Part shown: in pieces, positions 34,469 through 43,313 of the stretch
Layout of the letters: every line of letters starts with the position of its first letter
How positions within the stretch are numbered: position 1 is the stretch's first letter
Assembly (NCBI GenBank): GCA_050179685.1
Contig: JBFXEW010000005.1
Coordinates: forward strand, 62,001 to 126,000
Source of the DNA: GWE2-40-63 sp050179685
Lineage (GTDB): Bacteria > Bacteroidota > Bacteroidia > Bacteroidales > SZUA-534
Length of the DNA: 64,000 bases
Direction of reading: 5' to 3'
The notes under the pieces: generated by a model
What the model was told of the DNA's origin: nothing
Databases searched by the model: none
What the model saw: the letters and a program-made list of their open reading frames with translations, nothing else
Made by a program: the position numbers and the translations under genes

Positions 34469-35422
34469 TTAAATTGGCCGGTTTGGATTTTTTATTTTGT
34501 ACCAAATCTTCTTGGGAACGCTTCCGCGAAAATTTATTTTAACAATGGCATAAACCAGTAACGCAGCACTTATCCACTGTATTGCTGATAATTGTGTGTC
34601 ATTTATTAAATAATCGAACACAATAGCCGAAAGTGGAAACAGCAATTCCAAAATTACGGAAACTATGGCTCGTACCTGGCGCAATCCGTAGTAATACAAA
34701 AAAATAGCACCACTTCCGGTAGTTATACCAATTATAAGAAAAACAATCCCATTTTCGGGGGTAATTAGTGAGAATTGTCCCATTTTTCGCGTAAGCAATA
34801 CCCACACAATCATGATTACCGAGGTAAAACCATAGCGATAAAAGGTAACTGTTTGAAAAGGATAGCGATTGAGCACCATTTTGCTTAAAACTGTTGAACT
34901 CCCGAAGCAAAGCGCTGCCAAAAGAGCAAACAAAGCTGCCATTATTGAATTCTTATTGCTTGCAATTTTAGGCACTTCAAATTCAAAGGTTAAAAAATAT
35001 CCTGCAATTACTGCTACTAAAGCCCAAAGCAGGAAACGCCGGGTAATTTTTTCCTTCAATAAAATACCAGCTAACAAAATTGCAAATACAGGCTGAAGTT
35101 TTTGCAAAAGCACCACAACACTCAATTGTTGAAAATTAACCAGAAACAAAGCTTTAACAATGGCCAGTGTTCCGAGTGAGCCTCCTGTTGCAGCAATAGC
35201 AATTAAAACAGCTGCGTCGTTTCGGTTAAAACGCTTCAGATTGGCGTATTCGCTACGTAAGAAAAAATTCATCAATAAAAATGGCAACACATGCAACACC
35301 ATTACAACAAAACCCACATTAAGATTATACAAACGCGGGGTTAACACTACCCCGTCGAGTCCCCATAAAACAGCAGCAATGGCAATGGCTGCACCGCCCC
35401 CAATGGATTTATTTTTAAACAT
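34469..35422 (-). CDS. DMT-superfamily (EamA) transporter
   Basis: 317 residues with ten predicted helices made of two EamA repeats: AAVLWGLDGVVLTP at the start of the first and AALCFGSSTVLSKMVL at the start of the second, plus the LLQKLQPVFAILLAGILLKEKI signature at the end of the first. These are inner-membrane exporters or exchangers of metabolites. The substrate cannot be deduced. It lies 31 bases upstream of the sensor kinase start, so it may be co-transcribed with it. Confidence 0.88.
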   Translation of the reverse strand: MFKNKSIGGGAAIAIAAVLWGLDGVVLTPRLYNLNVGFVVMVLHVLPFLLMNFFLRSEYANLKRFNRNDAAVLIAIAATGGSLGTLAIVKALFLVNFQQLSVVVLLQKLQPVFAILLAGILLKEKITRRFLLWALVAVIAGYFLTFEFEVPKIASNKNSIMAALFALLAALCFGSSTVLSKMVLNRYPFQTVTFYRYGFTSVIMIVWVLLTRKMGQFSLITPENGIVFLIIGITTGSGAIFLYYYGLRQVRAIVSVILELLFPLSAIVFDYLINDTQLSAIQWISAALLVYAIVKINFRGSVPKKIWYKIKNPNRPI

Positions 35423-35445
35423 CTGTATTTATTTAATTTGATATA

Positions 35446-36897
35446 TTATATGTCATTGTCGTCTACAAAAAACTCATCCTTAAAATTAACCAGATACAGG
35501 CGCTCCAGCGGACGTGTAAATGCCGTATACAACCATCGCAGATATTCTACATTCAACATATCGTCGGTTAACCAGCCCTGATCCAAAAACACAGCTTTCC
35601 ATTGACCACCCTGTGCTTTATGGCAGGTTATGGCATAACTGAATTTTATCTGTAGCGCATTAAAGTAAGGATTTTCCTTTACTTGTTTTATTTTGTCGCG
35701 TTTGGTTCGCAAATGGGCATAATCTTCCATTACCGCCGAAAACAATTGTTGGTTTTGCTCATATGTTAGCGATGCTGTTTCGGACGATAAAGTATCGAGC
35801 ATAACCCAGCAATTAATCTCCAGATTTTCGTAATCGAGAAAGCGAACCGACACATCGGCAAAACGGAATCCGTAAATTTCTTTGTATTTACGAATCCGGC
35901 TTACTTCAACAATGTCGCCATTGGCAATAAAATCGGTTGCTTCCTGCTCAGCCTGAGCCAGCCAAAAATAATTGTTTTTTACCACCATCAAATAATCGCC
36001 AATGCTCAATTCATCTTCGCGCCAAAGAATGGTTCGGCGAATTCCCTCGTTAAAACGATTGGCTCGCTTGTTTGAGCGACAAATCACCATGGTATTATCC
36101 ATTCCAAATTTGTTGTAACTATTGTCAATTTCTTCAATCAAATCGGCACCACCCACGCGAAGAACATCAGAAAAACCACCCAAAGTAATGCTTGGAAATC
36201 CGTTTTCCTGTGCAGCAATCTGATTCCGGATAGTGGTTGCATTCTTTAAAATTCCCGAATGAAGCGATTGCCTGACCACCTGTTTTAATTCACACGATTC
36301 TACTGAAAACCCCATGGAATCAATAACTTTTGTGTCGAGTGCCGGACTTACATCGAGTCCTACAGGTGGTAACTGGGCCGTATCGCCCACCAAAATTAAT
36401 TTGCAAGCCGTTCCACTATAAACGTATTCAAATAAATCGTCGAGCAGACGCCCACTGCCAAAAACCGAATAATCGTTCGACGCATTAGCAATCATCGAGG
36501 CTTCGTCGACAATAAATAAGGTATTGCGATGTAGATTTTTATCGAGAGAAAACTCCGCATAACCTTCTTTCAACGATTTTTGTCGGTAAATTTTTTTGTG
36601 AATGGTTGATGCAGGTTTATTGGCATAGCCCGATAAGACTTTTGCCGCCCTTCCTGTTGGAGCCAATAGAACAGCTTTTAACTTTAAATCACTTAAACTT
36701 TTTACCAGTGCACTAATAACTGTTGTTTTTCCCGTACCGGCATAGCCTTTTACTATAAAGGCTTTGTCGTTCGCAGCTTTCGGATCGGAAAACTCCCAAA
36801 CAAAATCAGCTAACTTTTCCAACAATTCTTGCTGATCGCTGGTTGGTTCGTGTTTTAAGTTACCCGATAAAAGCTTTATGATATGATTTTTTACCAT
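35446..36897 (-). CDS. ATP-dependent DNA helicase, RecD/Dda-like superfamily 1
   Basis: 483 residues. Walker A is GYAGTGKTT (about 52-60), Walker B is LFIVDEASMI, a GDTAQLPPVG motif III follows, and the C-terminal UvrD_C_2 region has SYAITCHKAQGGQWKAVFLD and LRWLYTAFTRPLERLYLV. This corresponds to small 5'-3' helicases related to Dda and RecD2 without their long N-terminal extension. Likely role: DNA repair or replication restart. It stands opposite the divergent 37091 gene and shares a 193-base regulatory region with it. Confidence 0.9.
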   Translation of the reverse strand: MVKNHIIKLLSGNLKHEPTSDQQELLEKLADFVWEFSDPKAANDKAFIVKGYAGTGKTTVISALVKSLSDLKLKAVLLAPTGRAAKVLSGYANKPASTIHKKIYRQKSLKEGYAEFSLDKNLHRNTLFIVDEASMIANASNDYSVFGSGRLLDDLFEYVYSGTACKLILVGDTAQLPPVGLDVSPALDTKVIDSMGFSVESCELKQVVRQSLHSGILKNATTIRNQIAAQENGFPSITLGGFSDVLRVGGADLIEEIDNSYNKFGMDNTMVICRSNKRANRFNEGIRRTILWREDELSIGDYLMVVKNNYFWLAQAEQEATDFIANGDIVEVSRIRKYKEIYGFRFADVSVRFLDYENLEINCWVMLDTLSSETASLTYEQNQQLFSAVMEDYAHLRTKRDKIKQVKENPYFNALQIKFSYAITCHKAQGGQWKAVFLDQGWLTDDMLNVEYLRWLYTAFTRPLERLYLVNFKDEFFVDDNDI

Positions 36898-36924
36898 TAC
36901 TACAGGAAAATTCCTAAACTAGAA

Positions 36925-36981
36925 TTGCTAAACTAAAATTATTTTTAAATTTGCATCCAAACTTACAAAATTGTTTGGATG
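36925..36981 (+). promoter_or_regulatory. Candidate promoter followed by a perfect inverted repeat, upstream of 37091
   Basis: TTG at 36925-36927 and TAAATTTG at 36946-36953 (18 bases between) fit a Bacteroidota promoter. Directly after it, CATCCAAAC (36954-36962) and GTTTGGATG (36973-36981) form a perfect 9-bp inverted repeat with a 10-base centre, at the expected transcription start. It could be an operator, or a hairpin at the 5' end of the mRNA. Confidence 0.5.
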
Positions 36982-37090
36982 TTTTATGGAAATACAATTT
37001 TCCGGACTCCTATAGGTTGATTGCCAAAAATGAAATCAATGTAAATGTTTCTCGCTTAAGGGGGATAAAAAATAATTAAAAAAAAACACA

Positions 37091-37708
37091 ATGAAAAAAG
37101 GTCTTATTCAGATTGCTCTTGGAATTTTAATTGTTGTAATGTTCTATTTATTGGTTGAAAGTATAGCCAAACCAATTCGTTTTAAGAAAGAACAAACCCA
37201 TCGTTACAACGTGGTAATTCAAAACCTTAAAGACATACGTACCGCTCAAATGGCCTACAAAGATGTTTATGGTGAATTTACCGGCAGTTTTGATACGTTG
37301 GAGCACTTTGTAAAACACGACTCCCTTCCTTTGGTATTTAAGAAAGGTGAAATTCCTGAGGAATTATTGGGACAAATTTCTGAAAGAGAAGCTATTGAAA
37401 AGGGAATGATTATCCGTGATACCATTCGAGTTAATGTTATGGATTCTATTTTCCCTGATAATTACCGGATTGATTCTCTCAGATTCATTCCATTTACCGG
37501 AGGCAAAGAATTCACCATGAAAGCTGGTGAAGTGGTTACCGGTTCAAAACTCAAAGTTAAAGTTTTTGAAGCCAAAGCACCCAGCAAATATATTTTGCGT
37601 GGGCTCGATGAGCAATTGATAATAAACATGAACGATGGTCTGGAATACCCAGGACTTAAAGTCGGTTCACTTACTGAAGCAAATAACGCTGCAGGAAACT
37701 GGGAATAA
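37091..37708 (+). CDS. Membrane-anchored protein of unknown function
   Basis: 205 residues: an N-terminal signal-anchor helix (about 4-24) followed by a hydrophilic helix with VVIQNLKDIRTAQMAYKDVYGEF, which resembles the mature N-terminal helix of pseudopilin-like proteins, then a mixed domain. No prepilin peptidase site is obvious. It is 18 bases upstream of the DUF3822 gene and probably co-transcribed with DUF3822 and rsmD. No function can be assigned. The mRNA may have a leader of about 125 nt. Confidence 0.75.
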   Translation: MKKGLIQIALGILIVVMFYLLVESIAKPIRFKKEQTHRYNVVIQNLKDIRTAQMAYKDVYGEFTGSFDTLEHFVKHDSLPLVFKKGEIPEELLGQISEREAIEKGMIIRDTIRVNVMDSIFPDNYRIDSLRFIPFTGGKEFTMKAGEVVTGSKLKVKVFEAKAPSKYILRGLDEQLIINMNDGLEYPGLKVGSLTEANNAAGNWE

Positions 37709-37726
37709 CCCTAAAAACTATGTACT

Positions 37727-38584
37727 TTGATAGAAAATATTAGTTTTACCGACAAATCATTTAGCGTTACTAATATAAGCAATTATCATATGTCCCTTCA
37801 GGTCTCCCTGAAGGGATTTTCTTTTTGTGTGCTCGATCGGCAAAAGAATAAATTCATTGCTTTTGGACATTACTCGTACAGTAAAATTACCTCGTATCGA
37901 ATTTTACTGAACGAAGTAAAATTAGTTATGGAAGGTAATGAAGTCTTAAACCAGAATTACCAGCATGTAAAGCTTTTGTTTGCTTCGCCAAAGTTCTCGC
38001 TGATTCCGGGGCCATTATTCGATCCCAATAAACTTGAGTCGCTGTTTAAATTTAATCACACCTTAAATGCCGATGAACGCTTACTCAGTAATTTTATTTT
38101 TGCCAATGGTTCGTATGTGGTTTACACCATCCCCAATTTAATTGTCGATTGGTTTAAAGATTATTTTCCAACTATAAAGTTTTATCACCAATCGTGTCCA
38201 CTAACCGAAGAGCTTTTGCTGAAAAACAAGTTGGGAAACACGCAAACTTTGGTATATATTAATATGTATGCCGATTTTTTCGATTTTGTGTTACTCGAAA
38301 AAGGCGTGCTCAAACTTTACAACTCGTTTGCCTACAAAACCGACAGCGATTTTCAATATTTTGTTTTAAATGTTTACGATCAACTGAAACTTTCACCAAC
38401 TGAAGTTTCGGCTCTAATTTGCGGCGTGATACCAAAAAATGATGCAAAAATTGAGATTGTAAAAAAATACATTAAAAACCTGGAGTATCTTAACAAACCT
38501 TATCATTTTGAATATAGTTTTGGTTTCGATGAATTGCCTGGGCATTATTTCACCAACATGATAAATCTTTACCAATGCGGATAA
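37727..38584 (+). CDS. DUF3822-family protein
   Basis: 285 residues. N-terminal region with ISNYHMSLQVSLKGFSFCVLDRQKNKFIAFGHY matches DUF3822, a Bacteroidota family usually located directly before rsmD. It has an actin/hexokinase-like feel (the central QTLVYINMYADFFDFVLLEKG strand pair), but this is a guess. The only start that keeps the conserved first 20 residues is TTG 37727; an ATG at 37790 would remove them. The end overlaps rsmD by 10 bases. Confidence 0.82.
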   Translation: MIENISFTDKSFSVTNISNYHMSLQVSLKGFSFCVLDRQKNKFIAFGHYSYSKITSYRILLNEVKLVMEGNEVLNQNYQHVKLLFASPKFSLIPGPLFDPNKLESLFKFNHTLNADERLLSNFIFANGSYVVYTIPNLIVDWFKDYFPTIKFYHQSCPLTEELLLKNKLGNTQTLVYINMYADFFDFVLLEKGVLKLYNSFAYKTDSDFQYFVLNVYDQLKLSPTEVSALICGVIPKNDAKIEIVKKYIKNLEYLNKPYHFEYSFGFDELPGHYFTNMINLYQCG

Positions 38585-39120
38585 TTAGCGGCAAGTTCAG
38601 ACGAAAAAGCATTTTTCCTCCTAAAAACTTTCGGGCCAGGCCAACCACCGATGTGGCCAAAGAAAGCCTATTTAATATAATTGAAAATATTTTTGATATT
38701 GAATCGGTTAAAGTGCTCGATTTGTTTGGCGGTACCGGCAGCATCAGTTTTGAGTTTGCTTCGCGCGAGTGTCCACAAATTACCTGTATTGAGTTAAATT
38801 TTCATCATTTTAATTTTATAAAAAACACAGCCAAAGAACTAAAAATAGAACATCAGCTTTCGGTAATAAAAACCAATGTATTTACATTTCTGAATTATAT
38901 TAACGAACCTTACAACATAATATTTGCCGACCCACCCTACGATTTAAAGGAATTACCCTTGCTTCCCGATTTAATATTTTCGAAAAACATACTACTACCC
39001 GACGGTATTTTTATTTTGGAGCACTCAAAAAATAATAACTTTTCAGCGCATAAAAATTTTCGGTATTTAAAAACCTACGGAAGTGTAAATTTCAGTTTCT
39101 TTGGTAATATTGACGAATGA
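38575..39120 (+). CDS. rsmD: 16S rRNA (guanine-966-N2)-methyltransferase RsmD
   Basis: 181 residues. Methylates G966 of 16S rRNA using S-adenosylmethionine. Typical motifs: MRIISGKFRRKSIFPP, ARPTTDVAKESLFNII, the SAM loop VLDLFGGTGSISFEFASR, and the catalytic DPPY of IIFADPPYDL. Start codon lies inside the DUF3822 gene (10-base overlap), indicating coupled translation. Confidence 0.94.
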   Translation: MRIISGKFRRKSIFPPKNFRARPTTDVAKESLFNIIENIFDIESVKVLDLFGGTGSISFEFASRECPQITCIELNFHHFNFIKNTAKELKIEHQLSVIKTNVFTFLNYINEPYNIIFADPPYDLKELPLLPDLIFSKNILLPDGIFILEHSKNNNFSAHKNFRYLKTYGSVNFSFFGNIDE

Positions 39121-39128
39121 CTTAGCTT

Positions 39129-40079
39129 ATGGGCTTTTCTGAATATTTTTATCCTGTTTTTAAAGCCGTGTCTGTAATATTATCGGTTGCACTTATCAGC
39201 GGAATACTTTTTCGAAAAAAAATTATCAACAATTCACACATCGAGGGTTTATCGCACATATTGGTAATTATTTTACTTCCTTGTTTAACCTTTTCAAAAA
39301 TTATACAATATTTCAATCCGCAGGAATCGCCCCATTGGTGGATGCTCCCTTTAATTGCTTTTGCCATGATTGGCACCGGAATGCTTTTATCGGGACTTCT
39401 TTACATAAAAAAAATAAAGCAAAATAAAAAGTACATTGCGCTGGCCTCACTTATGAACGCCAATTATATGGTTTTGCCCATAGGTCAGTTGGCTTTTGCA
39501 GCGCAATTCGACCAATTTGCCACTTTAACCTTTTTATTTGTTTTAGGCGTTAATCCGGCACTCTGGAGTATCGGAAAATATTTGGTAACCGAGAGTAATG
39601 AATCGGGATTTAATTGGAAACAGTTAATTACACCACCTTTTGCATCGAGTATAATTTCGGTTTTAATCGTCTTAAGTGGATTACACGCTTATATTCCTAG
39701 TGGAATTATTGAACCCATCGATTTTATAGGGCAAGCAGCAGTTCCCTCAGCAACCCTGGTTTTAGGTGCAACTTTAGGTTCTATCTCTTTTCGTAAAATT
39801 CCTCCTCTTGCCGATGTATTTAAAGTAACCTCGGTTAAACTTATGTTTTTGCCTTTATTGACAATTGGCGTACTGCATACCTTTCAATTTCAGAACTTAA
39901 GTCCGCTTTTGGCCGATTTAATAGTAATACAATCGTCGGTAGCTCCGGCAACCCAATTAATTATTCAGGTAAAAAAATATGGTGGCGATTCACAAAATGT
40001 AGGTTATATGATGCTTATTAATTACATAATTTGCCTGTTTACCATTCCGGCGTGGTATACTTTGTGGAAACTACTTTAA
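39129..40079 (+). CDS. AEC-family transporter (auxin efflux carrier/MdcF type)
   Basis: 316 residues with about ten membrane helices in two halves. The N-terminal half ends around a NANYMVLPIGQLAF segment and the C-terminal half has IGQAAVPSATLVLGATLGS and SSVAPATQLIIQVKKYGG, the family's broken-helix motifs. Such proteins export or exchange organic anions. It starts 8 bases after rsmD, so it may be cotranscribed. Substrate unknown. Confidence 0.87.
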   Translation: MGFSEYFYPVFKAVSVILSVALISGILFRKKIINNSHIEGLSHILVIILLPCLTFSKIIQYFNPQESPHWWMLPLIAFAMIGTGMLLSGLLYIKKIKQNKKYIALASLMNANYMVLPIGQLAFAAQFDQFATLTFLFVLGVNPALWSIGKYLVTESNESGFNWKQLITPPFASSIISVLIVLSGLHAYIPSGIIEPIDFIGQAAVPSATLVLGATLGSISFRKIPPLADVFKVTSVKLMFLPLLTIGVLHTFQFQNLSPLLADLIVIQSSVAPATQLIIQVKKYGGDSQNVGYMMLINYIICLFTIPAWYTLWKLL

Positions 40080-40195
40080 AAAACTTAAAAAGTTGGTTTA
40101 AAACCAATTAAAAAATCCTTTTTGATTGTCACTTTATTTTAAAAAATATACCTGTTTGCAGATAAATTTATTTTTCAAAAAAAAAGTCTTTAGTG

Positions 40196-40226
40196 CTTGC
40201 AGGTATTGAAATTTAGACTATTTTTG
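40196..40226 (+). promoter_or_regulatory. Promoter for the tandem tRNA-Asp genes
   Basis: CTTG at 40196-40199, 19 bases, then TATTTTTG at 40219-40226: a good fit to the Bacteroidota TTTG/TAnnTTTG promoter. The first tRNA begins about 50 bases downstream. Confidence 0.65.
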
Positions 40227-40278
40227 CAACGCAATTTTGAAAAAAGCGGGTTAAAAAAACCTAAGTTCTAAAAGTTTT

Positions 40279-40353
40279 GGTGCGGTAGTTCAGTTTGGTT
40301 AGAATATCGGCCTGTCACGCCGAGGGTCGCGGGTTCGAGTCCCGTCCGCACCG
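40279..40353 (+). tRNA. tRNA-Asp (GTC), first copy
   Basis: 75 nt. Acceptor stem GGTGCGG pairs with CCGCACC and G is the discriminator base. The anticodon loop is CTGTCAC with anticodon GTC, and the T arm GCGGGTTCGAGTCCCGT is regular. CCA is not encoded. Its sequence is identical to the second copy. Confidence 0.98.
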
Positions 40354-40385
40354 CTTTTTCAAAATACGCGAGTTCTCAATTATTT

Positions 40386-40460
40386 GGTGCGGTAGTTCAG
40401 TTTGGTTAGAATATCGGCCTGTCACGCCGAGGGTCGCGGGTTCGAGTCCCGTCCGCACCG
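40386..40460 (+). tRNA. tRNA-Asp (GTC), second copy
   Basis: 75 nt, identical to the copy at 40279 with a spacing of 107 bases between starts. Same GGTGCGG/CCGCACC acceptor stem and GTC anticodon, no encoded CCA. A terminator follows after 7 bases, so the two are probably one transcript. Confidence 0.98.
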
Positions 40461-40467
40461 CCACTTT

Positions 40468-40494
40468 AAGGAGCTTTTTAGCTCCTTTTTTTTT
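40468..40494 (+). terminator. Rho-independent terminator of the tRNA-Asp operon
   Basis: AAGGAGCT and AGCTCCTT make an 8-bp stem with a TTTT loop, followed by a run of T to 40494. Confidence 0.9.
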
Positions 40495-40567
40495 GGACGC
40501 AACCTTTTAAATAGTTATGTCATCTATTTTGCTGGTTATTTTGCGAATTATAAAATAGGGAAAGGTT

Positions 40568-41992
40568 TTGTTAGCACTAAAAAAGGAATATTCTCACACT
40601 GCATATCCAGAGTCACACCCAGGAATTTTAACTAATTTTTTGTTTAACAGCAATTCGGGGGCACAATTTAAGCAGCGCCTTTTTTTGTTTTTTGGATTAT
40701 TGGTTGCGTTCTGGCTCCCTTTGAGTAAGCATTTCATCTCACCAATTATTATTCTTTTTTCATTTACCTGGTTAATGAACCTGAAGCGAGATGAATGGAA
40801 ATCATTAAAAACGAAAAGCAAAACCAGTACCTGGTTGTTACTTTTGCCAACCATTTATTTTACAATAAATATTTTAAGTGCCATTGTTAGTAATAACAAA
40901 CATTCTGCTTTATTCGATCTTGAAGTAAAACTTTCCTTATTTGTTTTTCCGCTTATCGTGTTAAGTTCGAGTGAGCTAATTTATCGATTCCGGCTCTATT
41001 TTTTGAAAGTGTTTTTACTTGGGAATCTTGTTGCTCTGATTATTAACCTGATAATTGCTTTTATCAACTCCATTCATTTTTATGAAGGAAGCCTACAATT
41101 TATGCCGGCAATCAACGAGGTTTATAACAATCAATCGTTTTTTCTATTAATTGGCAACCGTTTGTCCCATTTTTCTTACGTTCAATTTTCAACGTTTCAT
41201 CATCCGGCCTATTTCTCCATGTTTTTGAATTTAGGCGTAGTTATAGCTTACTATTTTTATAAAACAGCTGTTCATCACAAACATAAAGCGTTTTATATTG
41301 GTTTAATTTTGGTTTTCTATTTAGGAATATACTTACTCTCTGCGCGAAGCGGATTAATTGCGTTATTTACCACACTATTAGCGCTAACTATTATAGAATT
41401 CACAAAAAAGACCAATTATGTGCTTGTATTTCTTATTTCATTCACATTAAATTTTGGTTTATACAAAGCCATTACGGTATCAAAAATTAAAGACAACGTA
41501 AAAGAAATGTCTGAGCTTTCGACCAAAAAAGGTAGTGAACCGGAATCAGGAAAACCGGTAAAATACCGTGATGCCCGTTTAAACATTTGGGATGCCGCAC
41601 TTAAACAAATTAAGAACAATTTTTGGTTTGGCGTGGGCAATGGCGATGTAAAGCGCTCTTTAATTGATCAATATAAACAAAATAATTTTTTACCGGGAGT
41701 ACAACATCGTTTTAATACACACAATCAATACCTCGAAACGCAATTGTCGGGTGGCATATTTTCAACCATTATATTACTAATGATGTTGATTTTTGGGTTA
41801 ATTCATGCCTTTAAAGAGAACTTATTGATATTTGGCTTTTTAATTTGTGTGGTTGGTTTTAACTTTTTATTCGAATCGATGCTAAATACGATGGCGGGTG
41901 TAATATTCTTTTCATTTTTCTACAGCTTTCTAATCCGATTCAGTCCACCGAAACTTTCAATGGTTTTAAGCAAGACTTCTAAACAACCTTAA
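40568..41992 (+). CDS. O-antigen ligase (WaaL/Wzy_C)-like membrane protein
   Basis: Up to 474 residues with roughly twelve membrane helices. Wzy_C features are GIYLLSARSGLIALFTTLLA and, after a periplasmic loop with DARLNIWDAALKQIKNNFWFGVGNGD, the FNTHNQYLETQLSGG segment. Such proteins transfer or polymerise surface polysaccharide. No ATG lies near the N terminus: the listed start is TTG 40568, directly after an in-frame stop, and TTG 40640 is an alternative. No other polysaccharide genes are nearby. Its 3' end overlaps the converging S4 gene by 14 bases. Confidence 0.82.
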   Translation: MLALKKEYSHTAYPESHPGILTNFLFNSNSGAQFKQRLFLFFGLLVAFWLPLSKHFISPIIILFSFTWLMNLKRDEWKSLKTKSKTSTWLLLLPTIYFTINILSAIVSNNKHSALFDLEVKLSLFVFPLIVLSSSELIYRFRLYFLKVFLLGNLVALIINLIIAFINSIHFYEGSLQFMPAINEVYNNQSFFLLIGNRLSHFSYVQFSTFHHPAYFSMFLNLGVVIAYYFYKTAVHHKHKAFYIGLILVFYLGIYLLSARSGLIALFTTLLALTIIEFTKKTNYVLVFLISFTLNFGLYKAITVSKIKDNVKEMSELSTKKGSEPESGKPVKYRDARLNIWDAALKQIKNNFWFGVGNGDVKRSLIDQYKQNNFLPGVQHRFNTHNQYLETQLSGGIFSTIILLMMLIFGLIHAFKENLLIFGFLICVVGFNFLFESMLNTMAGVIFFSFFYSFLIRFSPPKLSMVLSKTSKQP

Positions 41993-42206
41993 TCAGGGTA
42001 TCAGCAATCATTACTTCATCACCCGATTTTACTTTGGCCCGCTTCCGTAAATCAGTTTTTCCATTGAGTTTTACCAAACCTTCGCTAATTAAACTATTGG
42101 CCATTCCCCCATTCTCGACCAACTGCATAACTTTTAACAATTTATTCAATTCAATAAATGCGGGTTCTTCGTTTACCGAAGGTTTCAATTCAAAGCTTAG
42201 TGTCAT
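41979..42206 (-). CDS. Small S4-domain RNA-binding protein (YbcJ-like)
   Basis: 75 residues, almost entirely an S4 RNA-binding domain: FIELNKLLKVMQLVENGGMANSLISEGLVKLNGK, then RKRAKVKSGDEVMIADTLI. Resembles E. coli YbcJ. It probably binds rRNA or tRNA. The gene starts 1 base after the nitroreductase gene stops and likely shares its mRNA. Confidence 0.85.
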   Translation of the reverse strand: MTLSFELKPSVNEEPAFIELNKLLKVMQLVENGGMANSLISEGLVKLNGKTDLRKRAKVKSGDEVMIADTLIKVV

Positions 42207-42207
42207 G

Positions 42208-42720
42208 TTAAAAATTATTGTATGTTATAATTTGATTTAATACTTTACGCTTTTTAGTGGGTATTTCATCTGTAGCCGGATAACCTAATGGCAAAAGTGC
42301 TATGGGCTCAAAACCTTCAGGAAAAGCAAACAAGTGCTTTAAGCGGTTTACCTCAAAATTACACACCCAACAAGTGGCCAGATTCATACTGCTTGCAACC
42401 AAAGTCAAATGATCGATAAAGATTGAAGTATCGATAACCGCATGATTGGTTCCATCGCTGCGAACCCATCCCTGATTGTGATTGGCAGAAACCAAAAGAA
42501 TCACTGGTGCGCTGGCAAACCATGGCCTGCTGTACGCTTTTCTGACTTTCTCAAGGGCAGATTCAGTATTTAATATCAAAACATGATACGGTTGTTTGTT
42601 TACTGCCGATGGGGCTAAGAGTGCTTTTTCAATAAGCAATTCAAGAAGTTCATTAGTTGGTACTTCCGGCTTATAATCCCGACAGGAATACCGATTTTCG
42701 ATAACCGCATTAAATTCCAT
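42208..42720 (-). CDS. Nitroreductase-family protein
   Basis: 170 residues from ATG 42720 (the longer frame to 42795 would run into tatA). MEFNAVIENRYSCRDYKPEVPTNELLELLIEKALLAPSAVNKQPYHVLIL is the FMN-binding nitroreductase N terminus, and FEPIALLPLGYPATDE is the conserved C-terminal segment. It uses FMN and NAD(P)H to reduce quinones, nitro compounds or similar; physiological substrate unknown. It follows tatA after 4 bases on the same strand. Confidence 0.9.
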   Translation of the reverse strand: MEFNAVIENRYSCRDYKPEVPTNELLELLIEKALLAPSAVNKQPYHVLILNTESALEKVRKAYSRPWFASAPVILLVSANHNQGWVRSDGTNHAVIDTSIFIDHLTLVASSMNLATCWVCNFEVNRLKHLFAFPEGFEPIALLPLGYPATDEIPTKKRKVLNQIITYNNF

Positions 42721-42724
42721 AACG

Positions 42725-42901
42725 CTAGTTATCTTTGGTATCCTCGTCTTTTGCTGTTTCGTTTTTAAACTCCTTAATTCCTTTACCAATGCCACGCATC
42801 AATTCCGGAATTTTACGTCCACCAAAAATTAACAGAATGACAAGTACAATCAATAAAATTTCGGTACCTCCAAGGAATCCTAAAAAAACTGTGTTTTGCA
42901 T
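42725..42901 (-). CDS. tatA: TatA/E twin-arginine translocase subunit (58 residues)
   Basis: A short frame read on the minus strand from ATG 42901 to TAG 42725. The protein begins MQNTVFLGFLGGTEILLIVL, has one membrane helix (about 14-27), the FGGRKIPELMRGIGKGIKEFK hinge and amphipathic helix that define TatA, and a short acidic tail. Forms the Tat protein-conducting assembly with TatC. A second TatA, 80 residues long, precedes tatC at 50777. This copy stands upstream of the nitroreductase gene with only 4 bases between. Confidence 0.92.
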   Translation of the reverse strand: MQNTVFLGFLGGTEILLIVLVILLIFGGRKIPELMRGIGKGIKEFKNETAKDEDTKDN

Positions 42902-42982
42902 ATATCTTTATTTTAGACTTCAAAAATATAAAACAAAAACGATTACGGGACTACAGAATGCTATAAATAAGCTAAAAGTCAA

Positions 42983-43213
42983 TTATTTCTTTTCGAGACG
43001 GGCCAATTCCCTGGGATCGAAAAGTGTAGGATAATCGTTATCGAAACTTTGTAGTACCTTGGTAAACAAAGCCTCACGTATTACCTGCGATTTATTGTGG
43101 ATTTTATATTTTTTGCAGTAGCGATTAAATGCATCAATTTCATAGTCGTTAAGCAATATCTGGTGCTTATGTTTACGACGCAAGGCTCTATATTGCTGTG
43201 TATTGAGTGGCAT
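42983..43213 (-). CDS. Small protein with a ribbon-helix-helix-like C-terminal half
   Basis: 76 residues, basic N terminus. ILLNDYEIDAFNRYCKKYKIHNKSQVIREALFTKVLQ looks like the strand-helix-helix of a CopG/MetJ-type DNA-binding domain. No toxin gene is adjacent, so it may be a lone regulator. Family assignment tentative. Confidence 0.6.
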   Translation of the reverse strand: MPLNTQQYRALRRKHKHQILLNDYEIDAFNRYCKKYKIHNKSQVIREALFTKVLQSFDNDYPTLFDPRELARLEKK

Positions 43214-43313
43214 ATTCTATTTTTGCTCAAAAATAAACCTTACCACCCTTTAAGCCTAACAATGCCCGGGCAATTAATTAACAGAATGCCACTAATTATT
43301 AACAATAGGCTTT

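Noticed and set aside
40295..40635. Short open frames over the tRNA-Asp genes
   Set aside because: They lie on the tRNA sequences and are products of the tandem duplication.
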